A stretch of 64,000 nt of DNA from Candidatus Methylomirabilota bacterium (GTDB taxonomy: Bacteria; Methylomirabilota; Methylomirabilia; Rokubacteriales; CSP1-6): assembly GCA_035709005.1 (NCBI GenBank), contig DASTFB010000102.1, forward strand, positions 1 to 64,000, written 5' to 3'. Under the pieces are notes generated by a model. That model was given only the letters and a program-made list of their open reading frames with translations. It was not told the origin of the DNA and did no database searches. The position numbers and the translations under genes were made by a program. This document shows positions 26,486 to 35,500 of this stretch, piece after piece (positions within the stretch are counted from its first letter, which is position 1; every line of letters begins with the position of its first letter).

Positions 26486-27891
26486 CCGGCGGGCGGCAAT
26501 CTCCTCAGAGCGTGAGGATGCAGGACGTCGATCGCCCAGCGCACATCCAAGCGCTCGCCGAGCCAGCCTGGGCAGGATGTCCGCGGGTGGATGTTGAGGT
26601 CTTGCGCGACGTGGCCTGAGCGAAGGGCGTGCGCCGGATCGTTCGGCACTCCGGTTGCCGGTGGGACCTCGGGGAGGAGGCGGCCATCCGGTCGACGGAA
26701 TCGCAGCGTCCCATCGGGTTCTCGATCGATCTGGAAGCCTTCTTCGTGGACTGCGCGGTGGTGCCGGCGACAGAGCAGCGTGAGGTTCGAGAGCGTCGTT
26801 GGGCCGCCTTGCGCCCAGTGGCGGATGTGATGCCCCTGGCCGAAGCGCACGCCGCACCCCGGGAAGCGGCAGCCGCGGTCCCGATGCTGGAGCGCCCGGC
26901 GTAACGCGGGTGGGATCGTGCGGGTACGGGCGCCGACTTCCAGTAGGTGACCGGCTTTGTCGTGGCGCATCATCACCCTGCTCGCGTCGCATGCCAGGCG
27001 CTGGGACGTTCCAGCTGGAACGCGTGTGCCCTCCTCAAGCACGGATTGACCAGGCGCGTCCTGGTTTGCCAGGACCTCGGCGTCGACGTGGACCACGATC
27101 TGGTAGCGCTCACCCGGGGCCCCGGGGTCGAGGCTGTGGTGCAGGGCGGTCTCCGCCAGCAGGGCTAGGGCGTCGGCCTGCTGCTGGGCCAGGGTGGAGA
27201 TGTCCGGGAGCACCGTCGCCGGAGACATTCCAGCGGGAACGTCGCCTGACCCGGTGTCGCGCTCCGGCTTTTTGGCGCGCGCTGTCTGATACAAGGCCTC
27301 CCGCGCCGCCGCCAGCGCCTGCATGAGCAGCGCGCCGACCTCGGGTTCCAGCCGCCCCCGCACGACGACCATGCCGTCGTCATCGTGATACATGTGCAGA
27401 CCCCGGCTCTTGTGCCGCTGTGCGGCCTCCTGCGCCTCGGCTCGCCGGTCGACTTTGCGCCAGCCCCGCACGATGCGCTCGACGTGCTCCGCCGTGCCCG
27501 CCCGGCCGACCGCGAGCAGTCGCTCTTCGGTATCAGGAGTGGCTACCCTGGTCAGGGCCCGGACCTTCGAGTACGAGAGCTCCCCGCGGGCCAGAGCCTG
27601 GGTCAGCAGCGGCAACGTCCCCAGGGCGCGGGCCACGCGCACGTGCTCGCGGGCCGCGCCGGGAGCCAGCCCGATCCGCCAGGTCAACCAGTGGGCGCAG
27701 GACGTGAACCCGTTGCCCCAGCCACCGCGCGCGTCGAACTCCCGGATCAGATCCAGGAGTCGCGCCGTCGCGGCATCGAGATGGGCCGCCAGCTCGGCGA
27801 TCTCGTCGCCCAGCCGGTCCAGCTCTGCGGTGCGATCGTCAGTGGGAACACGATCGTCAGTCGGAACACGAATCGGCGAGTGAGTATGCAT
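26482..27891 (-). CDS. DUF222-HNH endonuclease
   Basis: The 469-residue protein has a helical DUF222 region (~20-320) and an HNH nuclease domain at ~345-410. HNH landmarks are CRFPGCGVRF, GHHIRHW, and a final CRRHHRAVH. DUF222-HNH proteins are numerous in GC-rich genomes, often at the edges of variable DNA, and are suspected mobile or repeat-associated nucleases. The ATG at 27891 follows GGGGG; earlier in-frame ATGs would add an unrelated N-terminus. An 18-bp tandem repeat lies in its first codons. Confidence 0.88.
   Translation of the reverse strand: MHTHSPIRVPTDDRVPTDDRTAELDRLGDEIAELAAHLDAATARLLDLIREFDARGGWGNGFTSCAHWLTWRIGLAPGAAREHVRVARALGTLPLLTQALARGELSYSKVRALTRVATPDTEERLLAVGRAGTAEHVERIVRGWRKVDRRAEAQEAAQRHKSRGLHMYHDDDGMVVVRGRLEPEVGALLMQALAAAREALYQTARAKKPERDTGSGDVPAGMSPATVLPDISTLAQQQADALALLAETALHHSLDPGAPGERYQIVVHVDAEVLANQDAPGQSVLEEGTRVPAGTSQRLACDASRVMMRHDKAGHLLEVGARTRTIPPALRRALQHRDRGCRFPGCGVRFGQGHHIRHWAQGGPTTLSNLTLLCRRHHRAVHEEGFQIDREPDGTLRFRRPDGRLLPEVPPATGVPNDPAHALRSGHVAQDLNIHPRTSCPGWLGERLDVRWAIDVLHPHALRRLPPAG
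27833..27868. repeat. 18-bp tandem duplication inside the HNH gene
   Basis: Two copies of CGATCGTCAGTSGGAACA lie head to tail (27833-27850 and 27851-27868), differing at one base. They encode a repeated six-residue unit (VPTDDR) in the N-terminal leader of the HNH protein. In-frame duplication keeps the gene open. Confidence 0.85.
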
Positions 27892-28119
27892 GTCGCCCCC
27901 TTCGTTGGGGCGACTGTACACCCCGATTTCCCAGGCCACTGAGAGGCGCCACAAACGCCGATCGTTCGGGGTCGGGATTTCTCGCAACGACATCGCTTTC
28001 TCTGGCCCTACAGCCCTTTGCGGCCCACTGGGCACGACTCTCAGTGGAGCGCCGGGGCGGGGGCGGCGCGACCCTCAGAACTTGTCAAGTGAGCAAAATT
28101 TCAGACACAGGGTGCTAGC

Positions 28120-28145
28120 CTAGTGTCCTGAGTTCGAGACACTAG
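28120..28145. repeat. Inverted repeat CTAGTGTC...GACACTAG
   Basis: This is a perfect 8-bp inverted repeat with a 10-nt loop (CTGAGTTCGA) lying between the HNH and arfB genes, just past the arfB stop. It could terminate arfB transcription or mark an element end. The rest of 27892-28157 shows no gene. Confidence 0.6.
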
Positions 28146-28157
28146 CGGCGCGCTGCC

Positions 28158-28589
28158 TCAATCCTCCCCGGCCGGGCGGGCTCGCCAGCGCTTTATCACC
28201 GCCCGCCGCTTCTTGCCGGCCAGGCGCGCCTCGCCGACCGCCGCCGGAGGCCGCGTCGGGCGCCGAATCCGCGGCTCGCGGAGCGCCGCGGTCACGAGGT
28301 CCCGCACCCGCTCGCGGGCCAGCTCCAGATTGCGGACCTGGTCGCGCGTGGCCTGGCTGACCACCACCAGGTGACCCCGCGCGTCGAGCCTGCGGCCGGC
28401 CAGCAACCGCAAGCGCCGGCGAGCCGGCTCGGTCAGCCCTTCGATGGCATCCAGATCCACGCGAAGATCGACCTTGCTGGCCACCTTGTTCACGTTCTGC
28501 CCGCCCGGACCGGACGCGCGCACGGCGCGCACGGTCAGCGCGCGCGCCGGGATGCGCACGGCGTCGGTGACGACGATGGCGCGGCTCAC
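28158..28589 (-). CDS. arfB: Peptidyl-tRNA hydrolase ArfB (ribosome rescue)
   Basis: This 143-residue release-factor-like protein has the catalytic GGQ at residues 29-31 (SGPGGQNVNK) and a Lys/Arg-rich C-terminal tail (GKKRRAVIKRWRARP) that would enter the empty mRNA channel of stalled ribosomes. It hydrolyses peptidyl-tRNA on nonstop complexes. It lacks the codon-recognition domain of RF1/RF2. The GTG start faces the divergent ade gene across a 56-nt gap. Confidence 0.93.
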   Translation of the reverse strand: MSRAIVVTDAVRIPARALTVRAVRASGPGGQNVNKVASKVDLRVDLDAIEGLTEPARRRLRLLAGRRLDARGHLVVVSQATRDQVRNLELARERVRDLVTAALREPRIRRPTRPPAAVGEARLAGKKRRAVIKRWRARPAGED

Positions 28590-28598
28590 AAGGTTATT

Positions 28599-28623
28599 GT
28601 AACGAAGCCGCGAGGGTGGGCTG
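28599..28623 (+). repeat. Shortened copy of the 65-bp intergenic repeat
   Basis: GTAACGAAGCCGC joined to GAGGGTGGGCTG matches both ends of the repeat unit found on the opposite strand at 30400-30529, with an 18-nt central deletion. It lies upstream of ade, in the gap shared with arfB, next to a TATAAT hexamer (28631-28636) that could be a -10 element of ade. Confidence 0.5.
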
Positions 28624-28645
28624 TCGTGACTATAATCGCCGTGAG

Positions 28646-30421
28646 ATGACGAATCGGCGTGACGTGACGGCGGCCCAGCGGCGCGAGCTGGCGCGGGTGG
28701 CCCGGGGCGAGGCGTCCGCCGACCTCTATGTGCGCGGCGGCACGCTCCTCAACGTCTACACCGGCGAGCTCTATCCCGCCAACGTGGCGGTGCGCGGCGA
28801 GCGCATCGCCTACGTCGGCACTCGCGACGACATGGTGGGCTCGCGCACACGGGTGCTCGAGGTCACCGGGCGGATCCTCGTCCCCGGCTACATCGATCCT
28901 CACGTGCACCCGGCGCATCTGGTCACCCCGTCGGCGCTGGCCAGCCACCTGCTCCCGCTCGGCACGACGAGCGTCTTCGCCGACACGCTGCAGCTGTGGG
29001 AGCTCGGCGGGCTGGCCGGGTTTCGAGCGGTGGCCGACGCGCTGGCCCGCTCGCCGCTGAAGTTCTACTGGATGATCCGGCCGCACGCCCAGTCGCGCTC
29101 CCCGGACGAGACGCGCCGGTTTCGCCTGGCGGACCTGGCCCGGGCCCTGGCCCACCCCCAGGCGGTGGCCCTGGGCGAGGTGACGCGCTGGCCCGATGCC
29201 TGGAAGGGCCAGCCCGACATGCTCAGGCGGCTCGGGCTGGCCGGCGGCCGGCGCGTCGAGGGCCACACGGCCGGCGCGACGCCCGAGAAGCTCGCCGCCA
29301 TCGCCGCCGCCGGCTTCACGTCCGACCACGAGCCGATCACCGCCGCGGAGGTCCTGGCCCGGGCGCGTCAGGGCATCGCGGTGATGCTGCGCCAGTCGTC
29401 GCTGCGCCCGGACCTCAGCGGCCTGCTCGACGCCTTGAAGGAGGCGCCGGGGCTCGCCTCCCGGGTGATGCTGACCTGCGACGGCTCGATGCCGGCCTTC
29501 ATCCGCGCCCACGGCTTCGTGGACCATCTGCTTCGAGTCGCGCTCGATCGCGGCGTGCCGCCGATCGACGCCTACCGGATGGCGACGCTGAATCCGGCCA
29601 CCTACTACGGGCTCGACGCCGACCTGGGCGGCATCGCGCCGGGCCGCTGGGCCGACCTCTGCGTGCTGCGCGACCTCAGCGAGCCCCGGCCTCAGACGGT
29701 CGTGGCGCGGGGGGCGGTGGCGGCTGAGGACGGCCACCTGCGCGTCCCGGTGCCCGAGGTGCCGTGGCGGCGGGTGACCGCCTCGCCGCGCGCCCGGCTC
29801 ACCGTGCGCTGGCGGGCGCGGGCCGAGGACTTCGCCCTCCCCCGGCGAGAGCGCTATCCGGTGATCCGCCTGGTGAGCGCGGTCATCACCCGTCTGGAAG
29901 ACCGCGCGCTGGCGCCCGGCGACCTGTTCGCCGCGCTGGTCGACCGCGACGGCCGCTGGGTCGCGCCCGCGGTCGTCGCCGGCTTCGCGGAGCGGCTCGA
30001 CGGCCTGGCCTCCAGCATCACCACCGACTTCAACATCCTGGTGCTCGGTCGCAGCCCGGCCGCCATGGCCGCGGCCGTGAACCGTCTCCTCGACCTCCAC
30101 GGAGGCATCGTGATCGTCGACGGCGATCGCGTGGCGCACGAGCTGCCGCTGCCGCTGGGCGGGGTGATGATGCCCGGCTCGCTCGAGGCCGCGGCGGTCC
30201 GCGAGGACGCCCTGCGCGCGGCGCTGGTCGCCCGCGGCTATCCGCATCACGAGCCGCTGTTCACGCTGTTCTTCCTGGCGGCGGACTTCCTGCCCGCCGC
30301 GCGGCTCACGCCGCGCGGCGTCTGGGACGTCAAGCAGAACCGGGTCCTGCTTCCCGCCCGCCGCGTACGGCGAATGCAGCCGCGCGCAACGAACGGGCGT
30401 GACGGAGCCACGCGTGCCTAG
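28646..30421 (+). CDS. ade: Adenine deaminase
   Basis: This 591-residue amidohydrolase family protein of the AdeC type converts adenine to hypoxanthine and ammonia for purine salvage. It has the metal site DPHVHPAH, LPLGTTSVFADT, VEGHTAGATPEKL, a MLTCDGSMP segment and the long C-terminal Ade domain ending in FFLAADFLPAARLTPRG. Start ATG 28646 is chosen because family similarity begins after it. The last ~7 codons are formed by a repeat unit, so the C-terminal tail NGRDGATRA is probably repeat-derived. Confidence 0.93.
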   Translation: MTNRRDVTAAQRRELARVARGEASADLYVRGGTLLNVYTGELYPANVAVRGERIAYVGTRDDMVGSRTRVLEVTGRILVPGYIDPHVHPAHLVTPSALASHLLPLGTTSVFADTLQLWELGGLAGFRAVADALARSPLKFYWMIRPHAQSRSPDETRRFRLADLARALAHPQAVALGEVTRWPDAWKGQPDMLRRLGLAGGRRVEGHTAGATPEKLAAIAAAGFTSDHEPITAAEVLARARQGIAVMLRQSSLRPDLSGLLDALKEAPGLASRVMLTCDGSMPAFIRAHGFVDHLLRVALDRGVPPIDAYRMATLNPATYYGLDADLGGIAPGRWADLCVLRDLSEPRPQTVVARGAVAAEDGHLRVPVPEVPWRRVTASPRARLTVRWRARAEDFALPRRERYPVIRLVSAVITRLEDRALAPGDLFAALVDRDGRWVAPAVVAGFAERLDGLASSITTDFNILVLGRSPAAMAAAVNRLLDLHGGIVIVDGDRVAHELPLPLGGVMMPGSLEAAAVREDALRAALVARGYPHHEPLFTLFFLAADFLPAARLTPRGVWDVKQNRVLLPARRVRRMQPRATNGRDGATRA

Positions 30422-30529
30422 AGCAGCCCACCCTCGGCCATAACCGAGCAAGCGGCTCCGTTACAGACGTGGCCACACGTACCCAGAGCAGCCCACCCTC
30501 GCTCCTAGCCGGGCTCGCGGCTCCGTTAC
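30400..30529 (-). repeat. Two tandem 65-bp intergenic repeat units
   Basis: Units 30400-30464 and 30465-30529 align at a period of exactly 65 bp. The best-conserved part (30420-30464 against 30485-30529) reads on the minus strand GTAACGGAGCCGC..., a variable 13 nt, then GAGGGTGGGCTGCTCT. The first unit overlaps the 3' end of ade and the second ends one base before the DUF445 start codon. A deleted, inverted copy lies at 28599. Confidence 0.75.
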
Positions 30530-30530
30530 A

Positions 30531-31784
30531 ATGAAAACCAGGCGACGGCTGGCGCTCAGCGTGCTCCTGGGAGCGGTGGCGCTCGCCGTCGCGGCCTTTC
30601 CGTTCCGCGCCACCTGGTGGGGCGGGTGGATCCTGGCCGTGGCCGAGGCCGGCATCGTCGGCGGGCTGGCCGACTGGTTCGCGGTGACCGCGCTGTTCCG
30701 CCGCCCGCTGGGACTCCCCATCCCTCACACCGCGATCATCCCCGCCAACTGGGAGCTGCTGGCCCGCCGCGTGGGCACCATGGTGGGCGACCGCGTCCTC
30801 ACCCGCGAGTATCTCGTGCGCGAGATCGACCGACTGGATCTGGCGCAGTGGCTGGCTCGCACGGCCGAGCGGGTGGGGCGCGCCGACGCCGAGTCGGCCG
30901 TGCGTACCGTGCTGGACTGGATGGCCCGCGAAGCACCGGTGGCCTCGGCCGGCGATCTGGTGACACGCCTGCAGCGGCTGCTCGTGGCCCGGCCACTCGC
31001 GCCGGCCCTCGGCGCGGCGCTGGAGCTGGCGCGCCAGCACGGCTGGGACCAGCGGGCCATCGGCGCCACGGCGGCAGCCCTGGTCGACGCGCTCAAGCGC
31101 CCGGCGCTGCGCGACGCCGTCGGCCAGCTGGTCGACGAGCTGCTCGCCCGCTACCGCGAGCGGATCAGCTTCTACCCGCGGGTCGCGCTGGGCCTGGCCG
31201 ACCTGTTCGGCCTCATCAATCGCGAGCGCATCGTGGCCGCCGTCGCCGCCGGCCTGGAAGAGCTCGCCGCCGAGCCTGCCCATCCGATCCGCACGCGCCT
31301 CGGCGACGCCCTCGCGGACTTCGCCCTGCGCCTGCGCACGGACGCCGCCCTGGCCGCCCGGGTCGAGGCCGTCAAGGACGAGTTGCTGGGCAGCCCGGTG
31401 GCGGCGCGGCTGGCCGACGACGCGGCCCGGGCCCTGCGCCAGGCCTTGCTGGCCGATCTCGAGCGCCCGGACTCGGAGGTCGTGGGCTGGGTGACCGAGC
31501 GGCTGGAGCGCGCCCGTCACGCGCTCCTCACGGATGCCGATCTGCGCCGGCGGATCGAGACCTGGGTGAAGTCCCGGGCGGTGGAGTCGGTGGACCGTTT
31601 CCACGGGCGCATCGCGACGTTCATCGAAAAGGGCGTGCACGCCCTGGGCCCCGAGGGCGCCGTGCACCTCATCGAGGAGCACGCGGGCGACGATCTGCAG
31701 TACATCCGGGTGAACGGGACCGTGGTGGGCGGCCTGGCCGGCGGCCTGCTCTACGCGATCCACCTCCTGCTCAAGCTCGTCTGA
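30531..31784 (+). CDS. DUF445 membrane protein
   Basis: This 417-residue protein is anchored by an N-terminal hydrophobic region (~8-50, with ADWFAVTALFRRP) and one C-terminal helix (NGTVVGGLAGGLLYAIHLLL). The large helical middle has repeated DRVL, VLDWM and ELLARYRE-like stretches. This is the layout of DUF445 (YjiN-like) proteins, whose function is unknown. It follows the repeat units after ade and precedes the ABC operon. Confidence 0.88.
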   Translation: MKTRRRLALSVLLGAVALAVAAFPFRATWWGGWILAVAEAGIVGGLADWFAVTALFRRPLGLPIPHTAIIPANWELLARRVGTMVGDRVLTREYLVREIDRLDLAQWLARTAERVGRADAESAVRTVLDWMAREAPVASAGDLVTRLQRLLVARPLAPALGAALELARQHGWDQRAIGATAAALVDALKRPALRDAVGQLVDELLARYRERISFYPRVALGLADLFGLINRERIVAAVAAGLEELAAEPAHPIRTRLGDALADFALRLRTDAALAARVEAVKDELLGSPVAARLADDAARALRQALLADLERPDSEVVGWVTERLERARHALLTDADLRRRIETWVKSRAVESVDRFHGRIATFIEKGVHALGPEGAVHLIEEHAGDDLQYIRVNGTVVGGLAGGLLYAIHLLLKLV

Positions 31785-31889
31785 CGGCGAGCCCCGTGCG
31801 GTGACCGGCGGCCGATCATTTGTCGGCCTGCTGATTTTCACGTACACTCCAGTCAACTTCGATCGCTCACGCCCCCGGGAGGTCGTGGA

Positions 31890-33503
31890 ATGACACGCTC
31901 GTGCGCTCTGACAGTCCTCGGTATCCTGCTGTCCATCGCTCTCGCCGTCACGATCGTCAAACCCGCCGTTGGTCAGGCCCCGAAGTCCGGCGGGGTGCTC
32001 AACGTCACCCAGCGCGAAGACCTGGCCCAGGGGTTTTCGATCCACGAGACGGCGACGATCTCCACCGTTTGGCCCAGTAGTCCTTGCTTCAACAACCTCG
32101 TGCTCTTCGACCCGACGAAGCCGGTGGAGAGCATGGACACCATCGTTCCCGAGCTGGCCGAGAAGTGGTCGTGGCAGGACAATAACCGCAACCTGGTGCT
32201 GTTCCTGCGCAAAGGCGTGAAGTGGCACGACGGTCAGCCCTTCACCTCCAAGGACGTCAAGTACACGTTCGACGTGGTGCGCGAGGCCAAGGACGCGCCG
32301 GCCAAGCTCCGCATCAATCCTCGCAAGGACTGGTACGCCAATGTCACCAACATCGAGGCGCCCGACCCGCACACGGTCATCTTCCATCTCAAGCGGCCCC
32401 AGCCGTCGTTGCTGATGATGCTGGCCACGGGCTACTCGCCGGTGTACCCGGCCCACGTCCCGCCGGCCGAGTTCAGAACGCGCTGCGTCGGGACTGGTCC
32501 CTTCAAGCTCAAGGAGTGGAGGCGGGGCGAGTACATCGAGTACGTCAAGAACCCCGATTACTGGGCCAAAGGCCGCCCCTACCTGGACGGCCTCCGCTAC
32601 GTGATCATCCCCGAGCGCGGCACCCGCACGGCGGCCATCCAGGCCGGCCGGGTCGACATCTCGTTTCCGGGTGAGACCTCGAAGGCCGCCTCCGAGCAGA
32701 TCAAGGCGGCGGTACCCAAGATGGTCATCCGCCAGGTCGGCTCCAACGTCAATGACAACCTCCTCCTCAACACGAAGAAGCCCCCATTCGACAACGTGAA
32801 AGTCCGGCGGGCCTTCAGCCTGGCCATCGACCGCCGGTCCTACGTCAAGGCCGTGCACCAGGGCGGCGCGGTGGTCGGCGCGTCGATGCAGCCCAAGCCC
32901 TACGGATTCTGGGGGCTGCTGGACAAGGACCTCAACCAGCTTCCCGGATATGGCAAGCCCACCGATGACAAAGCGAAGGCCAAGCAGTTGCTGGCCGAGG
33001 CGGGTTTCACTCCGGCCAACCCGCTCAAGGTGGAGGTCAAGACCCGGGCCATCGCCATCTACGTGGATTTTTCCTCGTTCGTGATCAACGAGCTCAAGCA
33101 AGTCGGCGTCGACGCCACGCTCACCCAGATCGAAACGGCCCAGTGGCATCCGCTGGCCACGCGGCGGGACTACCTGGTCGGCACGAACCTCACCGGGCTC
33201 GGCATCGACGATCCCGATGGAAACTTCTACGAGAACTTCGCCTGTGGCTCGCCGCGCAACTACACCGACTACTGCGACGAGGAAGTCATGAAGAGGTTCG
33301 ACCAGCAGTCACAGGAGCTGGATACCAAGAAGCGCATGGCGATGGTATGGGATATCCAGAAGCGCCTGGAGATGGACGGGGCCCGGCCCATGATGGGCTG
33401 GCGGCTCGACTACTTCACCCACTGGCCGTACGTCAAGGGCCTGGTGCCGCACCACAACATCTACAACTACGGACGGCTGCAGGACGTCTGGATCGACAAG
33501 TGA
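31890..33503 (+). CDS. ABC transporter substrate-binding protein, family 5 (oligopeptide type)
   Basis: This 537-residue exported binding protein has a signal peptide (1-~30). The mature part shows the family 5 features GGVLNVTQRED, WSWQDNNRNLVLFLRKGVKWHDGQPFTSKDV near residues 90-125, and AFSLAIDR. It would capture a peptide, opine or similar solute for the two permeases that follow. A GGGAGG site precedes the ATG. The ligand cannot be inferred. It heads an operon with permeases but no ATPase gene. Confidence 0.92.
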   Translation: MTRSCALTVLGILLSIALAVTIVKPAVGQAPKSGGVLNVTQREDLAQGFSIHETATISTVWPSSPCFNNLVLFDPTKPVESMDTIVPELAEKWSWQDNNRNLVLFLRKGVKWHDGQPFTSKDVKYTFDVVREAKDAPAKLRINPRKDWYANVTNIEAPDPHTVIFHLKRPQPSLLMMLATGYSPVYPAHVPPAEFRTRCVGTGPFKLKEWRRGEYIEYVKNPDYWAKGRPYLDGLRYVIIPERGTRTAAIQAGRVDISFPGETSKAASEQIKAAVPKMVIRQVGSNVNDNLLLNTKKPPFDNVKVRRAFSLAIDRRSYVKAVHQGGAVVGASMQPKPYGFWGLLDKDLNQLPGYGKPTDDKAKAKQLLAEAGFTPANPLKVEVKTRAIAIYVDFSSFVINELKQVGVDATLTQIETAQWHPLATRRDYLVGTNLTGLGIDDPDGNFYENFACGSPRNYTDYCDEEVMKRFDQQSQELDTKKRMAMVWDIQKRLEMDGARPMMGWRLDYFTHWPYVKGLVPHHNIYNYGRLQDVWIDK

Positions 33504-33579
33504 TGATGACGGAGAGGGCTCTCTCGCGGCGCGCCCGCCCGGGCGCGCCGCGCCTCGTCCGCCGCAGCCCGCAGGAGGG

Positions 33580-34563
33580 ATGGGGCCGGGTACGCCGGCC
33601 AGCGAACTGTTGAAAACGTACGTCGCTCATCGACTCGGAATCGCCGTGCTGACGCTGTTCGGCATGTCGGTCGTCATCTTCGTTCTCATGCGCCTGGCCC
33701 CCGGGGACATCGTCGACATCCTCTTCGCGGCGGCGGGCTACGTGAACGAGGCCGACAAGAAGCTCATCATGCAGGAGCTGGGCATCGACCAGCCGATCTG
33801 GGTGCAGTACGTCGAGTGGCTCAAGGGCATCTTCAGCGGCGACCTGGGCAAGTCCTACCGATACGATCAGCCGGCCTGGGACGTGATCCGCCCGCTCATT
33901 CCCGTGACGGTGGAGCTGGCCATCCTGGCGACGGTCATCTCGGTGATCATCGGGGTGCCGACGGGCGTGATCAGCGCCGTGCGCCAGGACACCACGCTGG
34001 ACTACGTGTTGCGCGTCTTCTCGCTGGCCGGCCTCAGCATGCCGTCCTTCTGGCTGGGCATGGTGATCATCCTGGGACTGGTGGCGTGGGCAGGGTGGAT
34101 CCCTCCGCTGACCTACGTCTCGCCGCGGGAGAATTTCCCGATCCACGCCGTGCAGTTCCTGCTGCCGGCGCTGGCCGTGGGCTACCGGTCCTCCGCGCTG
34201 CTCATGCGGATCACCCGCTCGGCCGTGCTGGAAGTCATGCGGGAGGACTACGTGAGGACGGCGCGGGCCAAGGGGCAGCGAGAGCGGCTGGTGATCTGGC
34301 GCCACGCCTTCAAAAACGCCGTGCTGCCGGTGGTCACCGTCATCGACATCGAGTTCGCGTTCCTCATCGGCGGGCTCGTCGTCACCGAGACCGTGTTCAA
34401 CATGCCCGGGGTGGCTCGCTTCCTGGTCCAGGCGATCTTGTGGCGCGACTATCCGGTCGTCCAGAACCTGGTCATGTTCATCGCCGTCGTCGTGATCCTC
34501 TCGAACCTCGTGGTCGACCTCCTCTACGGATGGCTCGATCCGAGGGTCCGCTACGCCGAGTAG
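33580..34563 (+). CDS. ABC transporter permease (DppB type)
   Basis: This 327-residue permease has about six hydrophobic segments. The EAA-type cytoplasmic loop that contacts the ATPase reads YVRTARAKGQRERLVIWRHA. The N-terminal stretch RLGIAVLTLFGMSVVIFVLMR is typical of DppB/OppB. The ATG at 33580 almost touches an AGGAGG (1-nt spacing), so initiation may be a few codons downstream (TTG 33610). It pairs with the DppC-type permease that starts 2 nt after its stop. Confidence 0.93.
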   Translation: MGPGTPASELLKTYVAHRLGIAVLTLFGMSVVIFVLMRLAPGDIVDILFAAAGYVNEADKKLIMQELGIDQPIWVQYVEWLKGIFSGDLGKSYRYDQPAWDVIRPLIPVTVELAILATVISVIIGVPTGVISAVRQDTTLDYVLRVFSLAGLSMPSFWLGMVIILGLVAWAGWIPPLTYVSPRENFPIHAVQFLLPALAVGYRSSALLMRITRSAVLEVMREDYVRTARAKGQRERLVIWRHAFKNAVLPVVTVIDIEFAFLIGGLVVTETVFNMPGVARFLVQAILWRDYPVVQNLVMFIAVVVILSNLVVDLLYGWLDPRVRYAE

Positions 34564-34565
34564 CC

Positions 34566-35483
34566 ATGGCCACCAAGCCCGTCGTCGCCGACACCGGCCT
34601 GGAGCTCATCGCCGCCGCTTCCCGGGGCCCGTCCCGGGCGAGCGCCGGGACGGTCCTGTTGCGCTTCATCCGCCGCAAGCCGCTGGGGGCGGCCGGGGCC
34701 GCCCTGATGCTGGCCATGCTGGTGTGCGCGGTGTTTGCCGACGTGCTGGCCACCCACGATCCCATCGCCACCGACGCGGCCTACACCCTGGCCCCGCCCG
34801 GCGCCGAGCACTGGCTGGGCTCGGACCACCTGGGCCGCGATATCTACAGCCGGATCGTGCACGGCGCCCGGGTTTCCCTAATCGTGGGTGTGTCGTCGAC
34901 GCTGCTGGGCTCGGTGCTGGGCGGCATCATTGGTCTGCTCAGCGCCTACTTCGGGGGCAAGACGGATCTGATCAGCCAGCGTGTGCTCGACATCCTGCAG
35001 GGCCTGCCCCTCCTCGTGCTGGCCCTCGTCATGTCGGCCGCCCTCGGCCCCGCTGTTCACAACGTCATCATTGCCATTTCCATCCCGATCATCCCGCGGG
35101 CGGCGCGCGTGATCCGGGCCAGCGTGCTGTCCATCCGTGAGATGCAGTACATCGAGGCGGCGCGGGCGCTCGGTATCGGGCACCTGCGCACTGCGTTCGG
35201 TCACATCCTGCCCAATACCATCGGGCCGTTCATCGTGCTGGGGACGGCGCAGCTGGGCAGCGCCGTCCTTGTCGAGGCGACGCTCTCATTCCTCGGTCTC
35301 GGCGTGCCCGAGCCCTATCCCTCTTGGGGACGCATGCTGTCCGTCTCCGCCGCGGAATACGCACAGAAGGCGCCCCACCTGGTGCTCTTCCCCGGCATCG
35401 CCATCAGCCTGGCCGTCTTCGGCTCCAACTTGCTGGGCGACGCGCTCCGCGATACCCTCGACCCCCGTTTGCGAGGCCGCTAG
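34566..35483 (+). CDS. ABC transporter permease (DppC type)
   Basis: This 305-residue permease has an N-terminal cytoplasmic tail, the first TM helix at ~43-62, and the family sequence HWLGSDHLGRDIYSR. The EAA loop is YIEAARALGIGHLRTAFGHI, and the end is GDALRDTLDPRLRG. It forms the second half of the permease channel with the upstream DppB-type protein. The ATPases usual for this family (DppD/F) are not in the window. Confidence 0.94.
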   Translation: MATKPVVADTGLELIAAASRGPSRASAGTVLLRFIRRKPLGAAGAALMLAMLVCAVFADVLATHDPIATDAAYTLAPPGAEHWLGSDHLGRDIYSRIVHGARVSLIVGVSSTLLGSVLGGIIGLLSAYFGGKTDLISQRVLDILQGLPLLVLALVMSAALGPAVHNVIIAISIPIIPRAARVIRASVLSIREMQYIEAARALGIGHLRTAFGHILPNTIGPFIVLGTAQLGSAVLVEATLSFLGLGVPEPYPSWGRMLSVSAAEYAQKAPHLVLFPGIAISLAVFGSNLLGDALRDTLDPRLRGR

Positions 35484-35500
35484 GACATTTACAGATGTGG

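Noticed and set aside
30330-33149. Long minus-strand open frame opposite DUF445 and the binding protein
   Set aside because: Antisense shadow; composition and lack of motifs differ from the strongly supported plus-strand genes.
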